Below, piece by piece: positions 56,896 to 64,000 of a stretch of DNA of 64,000 nucleotides. The DNA comes from Intrasporangiaceae bacterium (lineage in GTDB: Bacteria > Actinomycetota > Actinomycetes > Actinomycetales > Dermatophilaceae). Where the stretch lies: NCBI GenBank assembly GCA_021324575.1, contig JAJPIW010000027.1, positions 26,472-90,471 of the forward strand, in the 5' to 3' direction. Numbering within the stretch: the first letter of the stretch is position 1; every line of letters begins with the position of its first letter. The notes under the pieces were generated by a model, which saw nothing but the letters and a program-made list of their open reading frames with translations, was not told the origin of the DNA and did no database searches. The translations under genes and the position numbers were made by a program.

Positions 56896-57270
56896 TCACT
56901 CCGTCTGGCGTTGCTGCGCACGAGCGAACCGGTACACACCCGTCGTCGTCCCGTCGACCTTGTTGTGGCCAGATTCCTCAAGCTCCCAGTCGACGGCCTC
57001 GATCTCGTCCAAGGTCCGCCCGGTGTATTGGTCCAGCGGTAGCTCCGCCAGGAAGCGAGAATCGCTCCGCCGGTGGGGCGCCCTCGGCCCGCCCCACCGG
57101 CGTCGTCGTGTGGTGGAGCTCCAAGGGCCGCGAACCCAGTTTGTGGACCCGCGACATCGCGGCCAGACCTGCCTTTCGCAAGTGTACTGTCGCGGGCTCT
57201 CCTCCGTCGGACTTGAAAAAGCCCACGTCTTCCCCTTTGCCATGTGATCCGGTGCGAGGCAGCATCTCAC
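56896..57270 (-). pseudogene. probable frameshifted small gene in a 901-bp gap
   Basis: The gap 56641-57541 has no intact gene I trust. On the minus strand, protein-like sequence with G/C third bases runs in one frame (VGFFKSDGGEPATVHLRKAG, then PLELHHTTTPVGRAEG, about 57236-57080). It continues in another frame (SDSRFLAELPLDQYTGRTLD, then VDWELEESGHNKVDGTTTGV, about 57065-56896). A single frameshift near 57,070 would join them into one small protein of unknown function. The remainder of the gap shows nothing else. Confidence 0.4.
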
Positions 57271-57541
57271 GCGAGGGTGCGACGGCGCCGACAGCCGGCG
57301 ACGCGTGCGGCTGAAGCTGACGTTGCAATGCAACGACTGCGGCCACGCGTAGCGCGATCCCACGACCCGACCTCGAAGCGGCACATGTACCCCTTGACCG
57401 CTACCTGTTCAAGTGGTCGCCACCATCGACTGCCCTCCGCAAGCGCGATGGCAACTGGTGGAAGTCAGATGGTGCCCCGAGGGCAGCGTCACTTCTGACA
57501 CGCGCGGGGCAGGCTCGCGCGAGTTGCGGAAGGTCCTCGCC

Positions 57542-57826
57542 ATGTCAGCACCAACCATCGATATCCAACCCAACACCAACGGTCTACCCGGTCTGGGCGC
57601 CCTCGAGAACATGGTCGGCGCACTGCTGACCTTCGGCCTGGTCGCTGCCGTCGCGGGCGTCGCCATCTCGGCGATCGCGTGGGCGATCGGCTCGCATTCG
57701 TCGAACCCGCACGTCGCAGGCAAGGGCAAGACGGGCGTCCTCGTGGCCGGCGGCGCGGCACTGCTGATCGGTGCGGCCAACGCCTTGGTCACCTTCTTCA
57801 GCAACGTCGGCCAGTCGGTCCACTGA
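57542..57826 (+). CDS. DUF6112 family small membrane protein (conjugation)
   Basis: This 94-residue protein has two hydrophobic segments (GALLTFGLVAAVAGVAISAI and GVLVAGGAALLIGAANALV), with a polar loop GSHSSNPHVAGKGK between them. Size and layout are those of VirB2/pilin-like proteins and of DUF6112 proteins that head actinobacterial SCO6880-type transfer clusters. ATG 57542 follows GGAAGG by 8 bases. The next gene starts 2 bp after the stop. It probably lines the membrane channel. Confidence 0.75.
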   Translation: MSAPTIDIQPNTNGLPGLGALENMVGALLTFGLVAAVAGVAISAIAWAIGSHSSNPHVAGKGKTGVLVAGGAALLIGAANALVTFFSNVGQSVH

Positions 57827-57828
57827 CC

Positions 57829-58647
57829 ATGGGCGTCTTCGCAATGCCCCACCGGGCTCGCTGGGCGATGACGATCGTGCTGATCGTTGGCCTGCTCGTC
57901 GCCGCCACCGCGACGGTCACGAGACACGCGGCATTCGGCCACGCCTCCGCCTCGCCGCCTCCGGCCGGCCCCTCCCAGCCGACAACGCCACGAGCGCAAG
58001 GCCCCATCCCCTCCACCGATCCGCAACCCGCCACGGGCAGCGATGCCGCGGTCATGGCCCAGCTGAACCGGATGCGACACCTCCCTGCCGTGAGCCCGCC
58101 CTCCGAGCCCGAGCCCTCGATCACCGGCGACGCGACCACCCAACCCGACCTGTATGCCGCTGAGTTCGTCCGCCGGCTCCTGACGCAGGACTTCCGCACA
58201 CCTCGGGACCGTCACCTGGCGTGGGTTCAGTCCGAGTCAGCCAAGTCGACCGAGCCGCTGGTCGTGGGCCTTGTCCCCTCCGACCTGCGTGATCGCCTCG
58301 CCGCCTTCACCGTTACTGACGATGCCGACCATCCGGCCCTCGTCCCGGCAGCGGCGACCTGGACAGGGCTCGCCGGACACGCGGCAAACGACGCCACCAC
58401 CGTCGAGCAGGTGATCGAGCCACTGCCCTGGCGCAATGCCGTCGCCGCCGGCCGGATCATCGACCCGGGCGTCACCTGTAGGATCGTCGGTGCCACCGTC
58501 ACCCGGCACGAACAGGTCAACGGCAAGGCGACCACGGCGCAGACCAGCGTGTCGGTCACCCTCGCTATCGAAGGACCACCAACCCGCGCCTCCTGGGGTT
58601 TCGTCGCCATCATCGACGTCACCACCCTGCCGATGGGGGCCTCATGA
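57829..58647 (+). CDS. membrane-anchored conjugation protein (VirB8/TcpC position)
   Basis: This 272-residue protein has one N-terminal transmembrane segment (WAMTIVLIVGLLVAATATV, about residues 12-31). A Pro/Thr-rich linker comes next, then an extracytoplasmic domain with YAAEFVRRLLTQDF near residue 110 and strands towards the end (TAQTSVSVTLAIEG). Single-pass proteins with such a domain between the DUF6112 and VirB6-like genes occupy the VirB8/TcpC place in these clusters. Sequence alone does not prove that fold. Its stop overlaps the next ATG by 4 bp. Confidence 0.7.
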   Translation: MGVFAMPHRARWAMTIVLIVGLLVAATATVTRHAAFGHASASPPPAGPSQPTTPRAQGPIPSTDPQPATGSDAAVMAQLNRMRHLPAVSPPSEPEPSITGDATTQPDLYAAEFVRRLLTQDFRTPRDRHLAWVQSESAKSTEPLVVGLVPSDLRDRLAAFTVTDDADHPALVPAAATWTGLAGHAANDATTVEQVIEPLPWRNAVAAGRIIDPGVTCRIVGATVTRHEQVNGKATTAQTSVSVTLAIEGPPTRASWGFVAIIDVTTLPMGAS

Positions 58648-59948
58648 GCTGCCCCCCGATCTTCGCCATGAGCCCGGTGTGTCTCGCCCTGGACGTGACC
58701 GGCGCCTCCGTGGGGTCCTCCATTGCCGACAGCGCGTTCTCGCACATCGCGGGCCAGTTCGGCGTCGCGGCAGCCAACGCCGCGTCCTGGCTGTGGCAGC
58801 AGCTCGACGAGGCAACCAGCCTGAACCTGTCCTCCCCCGGCCTGCTCAGGGAAATCGCCGCCACCGGCTCCATCGCCGTCGTGCTGTGCACGGCCTTGTT
58901 CCTCATCCAGGTCATCACCGGAGCCCTGCGTCGCGACCCGGGCGCCCTCGGCCGGGCCTTTAGCGGCCTGATCGTCAGTTTCGTCGGCTCCGCCCTGGCC
59001 CTGGCCATCACCCGCGTTGGCCTGGGCGCGGTCGACTCCCTCAGTGCCGGCTTCGTCCAGTACACCGCCGGCACCAACATCGCCGGCCTGGGCAGCAAAC
59101 TCTCGTTCGTCGCGCTCAACGGTGTGGAGAACCCGGCCGCGATCCTGCTGTTCTCGGTCGTCATCATCGCCGCTGTGGTCGTGGTCTGGGCAGCCTTGAT
59201 GATCCGCAAGATGACCCTGATCATCGCGGCCGTCCTCGCCCCGCTGGCGTTCTCCGGCGCCACCGCCGACATCACCCGCAGCTGGGTCCGCAAATGGGTC
59301 GAGCTGGTCTGCGCCCTCGTCGCGTCCAAGCTGCTGCTCGTCATCATCCTGAGCATCGGGGTGGCCGCCCTCGACGGCGCCGGCCAGAACGGCACCGGGG
59401 CCGGGCAAGCCACCACCCAGCTCGCCGCCGGGTCGCTGATCCTGATGCTCGGGGGGTTCGCCCCCTGGGCCTCGATCAAGATGTTCACGTTCGCCGGCGA
59501 GAGCCTGTATGCCGCGCACGCGGCCGTCGGGCACGCCAAGGCCGGCGGACAGGCCGCGATCGCCGCCCCACAGAAGGTCGCCGCCCTGCACCGGCAGGCC
59601 ACGGCCATGACCGCCAGGTCTGGGACCTCGTTTCCCGCCCCGCCTCGCGCGAGCGCGAACCAGCCGACCGCTGAGAACGTCAAGACCTCCCGGCCCACCG
59701 GAGGCGTCGGAACCACGTCGGCGGCCGGGCAGGGAACCGCTGGGACGGTCGGGAGCACCGGGAGCGCCGCAGCCGCCACCGGGCCGGCCGTCCCAGCCAT
59801 CGCGGCCGGAGCCGCAGCCGCCACCGCCGCGAAGGCGGCGGTGGACAAGGCCGCCGATGCGACCCAGTCCGCGACCGGGGCCACTGCGCCGACCCAACCG
59901 GCTCGGCCGCAACCCAGCCAGCCGCCCACCAGAGGACCACAGTCATGA
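58644..59948 (+). CDS. VirB6/TrbL-like type IV secretion membrane protein
   Basis: This 434-residue protein has about six hydrophobic segments between residues 70 and 290, including SIAVVLCTALFLIQVITGAL, AILLFSVVIIAAVVVVWAAL and MTLIIAAVLAPLAFSG. The motif IRKMTLIIAAVLAPLAFSG followed by RKWVEL is typical of actinobacterial TrbL/VirB6-type proteins. The last 130 residues are Ala/Thr/Pro-rich and probably cytoplasmic. It overlaps both neighbours by 4 bp, in the middle of the transfer operon. Confidence 0.8.
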   Translation: MSCPPIFAMSPVCLALDVTGASVGSSIADSAFSHIAGQFGVAAANAASWLWQQLDEATSLNLSSPGLLREIAATGSIAVVLCTALFLIQVITGALRRDPGALGRAFSGLIVSFVGSALALAITRVGLGAVDSLSAGFVQYTAGTNIAGLGSKLSFVALNGVENPAAILLFSVVIIAAVVVVWAALMIRKMTLIIAAVLAPLAFSGATADITRSWVRKWVELVCALVASKLLLVIILSIGVAALDGAGQNGTGAGQATTQLAAGSLILMLGGFAPWASIKMFTFAGESLYAAHAAVGHAKAGGQAAIAAPQKVAALHRQATAMTARSGTSFPAPPRASANQPTAENVKTSRPTGGVGTTSAAGQGTAGTVGSTGSAAAATGPAVPAIAAGAAAATAAKAAVDKAADATQSATGATAPTQPARPQPSQPPTRGPQS

Positions 59949-61390
59949 CCGACACGACCACCCCGTTGACCGTCCGCTTCGCCCGGCGACCCCGCCGCGG
60001 GCTCCTCCTCGGCCTGTCGGCGCCCCGCGTCGTCTGCCTCGCCCTGGCGCTCGCCATCCTCATCCCGGCGTTGTTCACGACCGGCGCGATCGGCGCAGCG
60101 ATCACCCTCCCCGTCTGGGGCGGGCTGATCGCGGCCGTCTTCATCCGGGTCGGCGGCCGCGTCGCCGTCGAGGCTGCGCCAACGGCCGCCCACTATCTAC
60201 TTCGCCGGGTCACTGGCCAGACCCGCTATCGGGTCCGGCCAGGCAAGCCGCGACCCGCCGGCACTCTCGCCCTGCCCGGTGACGCAGCTGCGGTCCGGTT
60301 CCTCACCGACGGCGAAGGCGGCCCGGCGATCCTGCACGACCCGCACGCGCAAACCCTAACCGTCGCCGGGATCGTCTCCCACCCGGCATACGTGCTGCTG
60401 TCCTCCGACGAGCAGGCCCGCCGCGTCCACGCCTGGGGACGGGCCCTCGCCGCAGTCGCTGGCTCCGGGACCGGCACCCGCCTGCAGATCCTCGAGCTGA
60501 CCCTGCCCGACGCCGGCCGCGGCATCACCGGCTGGTGGGACAGTCACCGGGTCAGCGCCGACGGGACCTTCGCCGCCGTCGCCTACGAGGAGCTGATGCG
60601 GACCTGCGTCGTGGGCACCGCCTCGCACCGCACGCTGATTGCACTGTCCCTCGACCTGCGCAAGAGCCGGCACTGGATCCGGCAAACCGGGCGTGGCCTG
60701 CAGGGCGCCGTCGCGTTCCTGCGGCAGGAGATGGCCTCGCTCGAGGCCGGGATGCGCGCCGCCGAACTCTGCGTCGGGACCTGGCTCGATGAGAGCGACC
60801 TCGCCGCGACGCTGCGCACGGCATACGACCCCGGCTTCGGCCTGCAGGACCCGCCCCCGACCGCGAACCTGGCCACCGCCGGACCCGTCGCCGTCGACGA
60901 ACACTGGGACCATCTGCGCCACGACACCGCCTACTCCGCCGTCCTGTGGGTCAGCGAATGGCCCCGGGTCGGGGCGCCGACGTTCTTCCTCCACGCCCTG
61001 GTCTTCCAGCCCGGCATCCGCAAGACCCTCTCCCTCACCATGGAACCGGTCGCGGTCGACGCCGCTATGCGCGACATCCGCAAAGCCAAGGTCGAGTACG
61101 CCACCGAGGCCGCGCAGAAGGCCAAGATCGGCGCCATCGCCGACCTGTCCGACAGCGTCGAACGCGAGGATGTAGCCGACCGCGAACGGGCCCTCATCGC
61201 CGGCCACGCCGACATCCGGTTCACCGGACTGCTCACCATCACCGCTCCCACCCGGGAAGAGCTCGAAGGTGCCGTCGCCGAGGTCAGCCGGGCCGCGATC
61301 CAGTGCGGCTGCGAGACCCGCCGCCTCAACGGACAACAGGCACGCGCGTTCACCGCCGGCGCGCTCCCCCTCGCCCGGAAGCTGCACTGA
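59945..61390 (+). CDS. SCO6880 family conjugation protein
   Basis: This 481-residue protein has two N-terminal transmembrane segments in a PrgI/VirB3-like part (about residues 20-65: VVCLALALAILIPALF, AITLPVWGGLIAAVFI). A large cytoplasmic domain follows, with VAVEAAPTAAHYLLRRVTGQ, AVRFLTDGEGGPAILHDP, WGRALAAVAGSGTGTRLQIL and the C-terminal QCGCETRRLNGQQARAFTAG. This is the SCO6880 family, the N-terminal partner of VirB4-type ATPases in actinobacterial transfer systems. The VirB4-like gene starts 1 bp after its stop. Confidence 0.88.
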   Translation: MTDTTTPLTVRFARRPRRGLLLGLSAPRVVCLALALAILIPALFTTGAIGAAITLPVWGGLIAAVFIRVGGRVAVEAAPTAAHYLLRRVTGQTRYRVRPGKPRPAGTLALPGDAAAVRFLTDGEGGPAILHDPHAQTLTVAGIVSHPAYVLLSSDEQARRVHAWGRALAAVAGSGTGTRLQILELTLPDAGRGITGWWDSHRVSADGTFAAVAYEELMRTCVVGTASHRTLIALSLDLRKSRHWIRQTGRGLQGAVAFLRQEMASLEAGMRAAELCVGTWLDESDLAATLRTAYDPGFGLQDPPPTANLATAGPVAVDEHWDHLRHDTAYSAVLWVSEWPRVGAPTFFLHALVFQPGIRKTLSLTMEPVAVDAAMRDIRKAKVEYATEAAQKAKIGAIADLSDSVEREDVADRERALIAGHADIRFTGLLTITAPTREELEGAVAEVSRAAIQCGCETRRLNGQQARAFTAGALPLARKLH

Positions 61391-61391
61391 G

Positions 61392-62849
61392 ATGGCCCGC
61401 TCGCGTTCCGACGCCGCCTTCTACTCCCCCGCCGGACAACGACGCCGTATGCCGGTGCCTCGACTTCCGCGGCCTCATCGGGTGGGCCCTTCGGTTGACT
61501 CCGCCCCGGCCACCGCGGCGGACGAGGATCGGACGGCGTACCTACCGGCGGGCGGCGAGGACGGACCCGAGGCCGGCCGGTCCTGGCGACGACTGCACGT
61601 CCCGCCCCACCGGGCCACCTCCGACGTCGTGGCCGGTGCCTACCCCTTCCTCGCCGAAGCCGGCCTGGGCTCCGACGGGGTGTTCATCGGCCAGGACGCC
61701 TGGTCCGGCGGCGGCTTCTGCTTCGACCCGTGGGTGCTCTACGGCAAGGGCGTCATCACCAACCCCAACTGCCTGCTCGCCGGGGTCGTCGGCAAGGGCA
61801 AGTCGTTCCTGGCCAAGTCGATGGCCATGCGCTCGATCGCGTTCGGCCGGCGGGTTTACGTTCCGGGCGACCCCAAGGGCGAATGGAGTGCCGTCGCTCA
61901 CGCGGTCGGCGGCGTGGCCATCCAGCTCGGCGGCGGGTCAGCCAACCGGCTCAACCCCTTGGACCCTGGCCCCCGCGACCCGTCGTTGCCCGAGCACGCT
62001 TGGGAGCAACTGGTCGCGACCCGGCGACGCGTCCTTGTCGGGTCGCTCGCATCAGCGGCACTCGGGCGACCGCTCGTCGCGGTCGAGCACACCGCCCTCG
62101 ATGTCGCTCTGCGCTCGGCGATCTCCGGCGCAGTCGTTCCGACACTGCCCGGGGTCGTCGATGCCTTGTTGGAACCGCGCGACACCTTGCCCGGCGCCAG
62201 CATCCTCGAGCTAACCCGCGACGGACGGGACCTCGGCCACGCCCTGCGCCGCCTCGTCGCCGGCGACCTCGCCGGGCTCTTCGACGGCCAGTCGACCGTC
62301 GCCTTCGACCCGAGCCTGCCGATGGTCTCCCTCGACCTGTCCGCGATCCAGGGATCCGATCAGCTGATCGCCATGGTCATGACCTGCGCGTCAGCGTGGA
62401 TGGAAGCCGCGCTCGCCGCCGACGACGGTGGGCAACGCTGGGTCATCTACGACGAGGCGTGGCGACTGATGCGCCAGCCCGCGCTCCTGGCGAGGATGCA
62501 GTCCCAGTGGAAGCTCTCCCGTGGGTTGGGCATTGCCAACCTGCTCATCGTTCATCGCCTGTCCGACCTCGACGCCGTCGGCGACGCCGGCTCCGAAGCC
62601 CGTGCCCTGGCCCGCGGCCTGCTCGCCGACTGCTCGACCAAGATCATCTACCAGCAGGAAACCAGCGAAGCCCCCGCCAGCGCAGCCGTCCTCGGACTGT
62701 CCACCGCCGAACGCGACCAACTGCCCGATCTTCAACGAGGAGAAGGCCTTTGGCGCGTCGGCCAGCGCAGTTTCGTGGTCCGACAGAGGGCGACGGCCAT
62801 CGAAGAATCGCTCTTCAACACGGACGCCAGGATGATGACAAACCCTTGA
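61392..62849 (+). CDS. VirB4-like conjugation ATPase
   Basis: This 485-residue ATPase has Walker A AGVVGKGKSFLAKSMA (about residues 136-151), VYVPGDPKGEWSAVAHAVGG, Walker B VIYDEAWRLM (about 352) and LLIVHRLSDLDAVGD as the motif III region. The spacing and DEAWRLM signature are those of VirB4/TraC-type ATPases; the N-terminal VirB4 part is supplied by the SCO6880 protein. It powers assembly of the transfer channel. The 104 bp after its stop hold no feature before the minus-strand cargo gene. Confidence 0.88.
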   Translation: MARSRSDAAFYSPAGQRRRMPVPRLPRPHRVGPSVDSAPATAADEDRTAYLPAGGEDGPEAGRSWRRLHVPPHRATSDVVAGAYPFLAEAGLGSDGVFIGQDAWSGGGFCFDPWVLYGKGVITNPNCLLAGVVGKGKSFLAKSMAMRSIAFGRRVYVPGDPKGEWSAVAHAVGGVAIQLGGGSANRLNPLDPGPRDPSLPEHAWEQLVATRRRVLVGSLASAALGRPLVAVEHTALDVALRSAISGAVVPTLPGVVDALLEPRDTLPGASILELTRDGRDLGHALRRLVAGDLAGLFDGQSTVAFDPSLPMVSLDLSAIQGSDQLIAMVMTCASAWMEAALAADDGGQRWVIYDEAWRLMRQPALLARMQSQWKLSRGLGIANLLIVHRLSDLDAVGDAGSEARALARGLLADCSTKIIYQQETSEAPASAAVLGLSTAERDQLPDLQRGEGLWRVGQRSFVVRQRATAIEESLFNTDARMMTNP

Positions 62850-62953
62850 AGTTCCCGTGATACCCACACCCTCCCTTGGCGCCCCACACGCGGCTGCTAG
62901 GGACGGCCCTGCAGGATCGGCGGCCGGCCAGACTCGGTCCAGTTTGCGGCGGG

Positions 62954-63742
62954 CTATTCCTCCCGGCGCTCGTTGTGGCGGGCAGATTCGCTGCCGGACT
63001 CAACCGACTGGAAGAACGCGAGGGCTTTTGCCCGCAACGCGGCTTTTGGTGCGGACCCGCCAGATTCCCAACGAGCGACAGTGGCGGGCGAAACGCCAAC
63101 GGACAATGCGACCTCAGTCCGGGAGAGGCCAGCCTCGCGCCGCCTCCGTAGAAGGTCTGCGCCGGCGTTGTCGTCCGACGGCTCCTGGCCTGTCGAAAGG
63201 CCGACTCCCGGCGCTGCTGGCGGCGTCAGGTCGCCGGCGACGTGCCAGTCTGTACCGCTGAGGTCGACGGCGCACCCGGTCGCCATGAGCCGTTGGGCCA
63301 AGGATTGGCGCTTTCCCACAGAGTTGTCTAGACGAACCACGTGGCGACCGTGAATGTCGCTGAACGACTTAACTGCACCCAACTCCACGATAATCGTGCG
63401 GTCTGGGTCTCGGCCCATGGCCATCCCGGCCTCGAACAGGACATTCGGGCGTGGCTGCATTTGGGCTTGCGATTCGGGATCACCGGGGTAGGTCAACGAC
63501 TCATGCAGATAGGCGACATCATCAGGAGTCTGCAGGACAAGAACCGCCTGAGCCGCGCCGAATGCGGCATCGAGAACGTCGCCAATGTATGGGGACCCTT
63601 GGCCGGTCATGTCGATGGCTTGCGACCACTCGATTGGCTGCAGGCCTAGCGACCGGAGAAACTCGAACGTGGCCCTCCGGGCGAGTTCATTGCGCCCGTG
63701 GATCACGAAGACCTTGCGCGGATCAGCGTGGCCGCTACTCAC
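62954..63742 (-). CDS. TIR-like NAD-hydrolase-type domain fused to Xre helix-turn-helix
   Basis: This 262-residue protein has an N-terminal TIR-like domain of the group found in CBASS Cap12 effectors (predicted nucleotide-binding, PF10137-like). Features are VFVIHGRNELARRA (from residue 11), AVLVLQTPDDV (66-76) and PRPNVLFEAGMAMGR (97-111) with the probable catalytic E104. Then come SDIHGRHVVRLDN and WHVAGDL. A short linker leads to a C-terminal Xre helix-turn-helix (LLRRRREAGLSRTEVALSV, SPATVARWESG, about 195-240). GTG 63742 follows AAAGGA by 8 bases; GTG 63790 is an alternative. It reads against the transfer genes and looks like defence cargo. Confidence 0.82.
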   Translation of the reverse strand: MSSGHADPRKVFVIHGRNELARRATFEFLRSLGLQPIEWSQAIDMTGQGSPYIGDVLDAAFGAAQAVLVLQTPDDVAYLHESLTYPGDPESQAQMQPRPNVLFEAGMAMGRDPDRTIIVELGAVKSFSDIHGRHVVRLDNSVGKRQSLAQRLMATGCAVDLSGTDWHVAGDLTPPAAPGVGLSTGQEPSDDNAGADLLRRRREAGLSRTEVALSVGVSPATVARWESGGSAPKAALRAKALAFFQSVESGSESARHNERREE

Positions 63743-64000
63743 CTCAGGTATCCTTTCATCGAGCTTCGGGAACCAGAGGGGCCCTCCCACCAGCGTAGTT
63801 TCGCAGATGCCTTGACTACCCGGACCCCGCGGCGAAACGCAAGAAGCCGCCTCTGACGGGGTTCAAGCGCACGGTTGGTAAGAGCCCCTCAGGCTACCCC
63901 CCCCCCACCAGCGAGCGCCGCCCCCACCACGCAGGCCCCACCGGCCGCTGCATCTGCCTCACCGCCTCCGCCGGCGAGGCCACCCGCCACGCAGCGCAGC
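63743..64000. other. unassigned end of window
   Basis: This 258-bp stretch has no start-to-stop gene I can support. A plus-strand frame open from about 63,850 to the edge reads HHAGPTGRC and ICLTASAGEATRHAAQ near its end and may be the beginning or the remains of the next transfer gene, but I see no start codon. A run of about ten C bases (63897-63906) could hide a frameshift or a sequencing error. Confidence 0.3.

Larger units (their letters stand above)
25517..64000. mobile_element. putative integrated conjugative element with defence cargo (right end outside the window)
   Basis: The tRNA-Phe 3' end is followed by about 38 kb of accessory genes and a conjugation set (MobF relaxase, NlpC/P60 hydrolase, DUF6112, VirB6-like, SCO6880, VirB4-like). 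I see no integrase, excisionase or second copy of the tRNA 3' end inside the window, so the boundary at the tRNA is inference. The element looks composite: a seam near 45.56-45.67 kb joins two truncated genes, and base usage differs on its two sides. Confidence 0.55.

Noticed and set aside
56724..57314. 196-residue plus-strand frame
   Set aside because: The translation is Ser/Pro/Arg-rich without motif, and minus-strand frames in the same place have better codon usage.

Overview
The window is GC-rich, gene-dense actinobacterial DNA. Starts are mostly ATG or GTG, many genes overlap by 4 bp, third codon positions are G/C, and there are typical actinobacterial families (SCO6880-type conjugation protein, DUF2339, DUF5937, MobF relaxase). 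Ala-Tyr is repeatedly encoded in GGCATAC/GTATGCC contexts, which I associate loosely with Intrasporangiaceae. That placement is inference only.

Positions 1-16,850 are a chromosomal purine/allantoin salvage block. One operon runs glyoxylate carboligase (cut by the window edge), glycerate kinase, a fumarylacetoacetase-fold hydrolase, allantoinase (allB) and ureidoglycine aminohydrolase (allE), followed by a GntR regulator, an NCS1 permease and a hydantoin/allantoin-type racemase. After a tandem palindromic repeat come xdhA-xdhB-xdhC and guanine deaminase. A convergent malate synthase and a divergent IclR regulator close the block. Together they cover guanine to xanthine to urate, allantoin to ureidoglycolate, and glyoxylate into glycerate or malate. 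Uricase, allantoate amidohydrolase and tartronate semialdehyde reductase are not seen here.

Positions 16,850-25,440 are ordinary chromosome: a two-component system, a DUF2339 membrane protein, a metallo-beta-lactamase-fold hydrolase, an orphan peptide-type ABC binding lipoprotein and a DUF5937/ArsR regulator, ending at a tRNA-Phe gene.

Positions 25,517-64,000 look like an integrated, partly composite mobile element beginning at the tRNA-Phe 3' end; no integrase or right end is in the window. The first half (25.9-45.6 kb) is accessory or defence DNA. On the minus strand lie two unrecognised proteins, a HelD-like helicase and an SNF2 protein with a helix-hairpin-helix. On the plus strand is a tight operon: helicase with DUF3883, DUF1643 protein, DUF1156 DNA methylase, DUF262-HNH protein and DUF499 ATPase with a HEPN-like motif. 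It is followed by a frameshifted KAP-NTPase remnant that meets the truncated 3' end of a MobF relaxase gene.

The second half (45.6-62.9 kb) is a conjugation module: relaxase, secreted HNH lipoprotein, Nudix protein, HTH-TPR regulator, NlpC/P60 hydrolase, DUF6112, a membrane-anchored protein, a VirB6-like protein, SCO6880 and a VirB4-like ATPase. Two cargo insertions interrupt it: a DUF726 alpha/beta hydrolase, and a TIR-like domain fused to a helix-turn-helix. A LexA-type SOS box and a shared TCGTGCCCCC promoter element suggest how transfer genes may be controlled.
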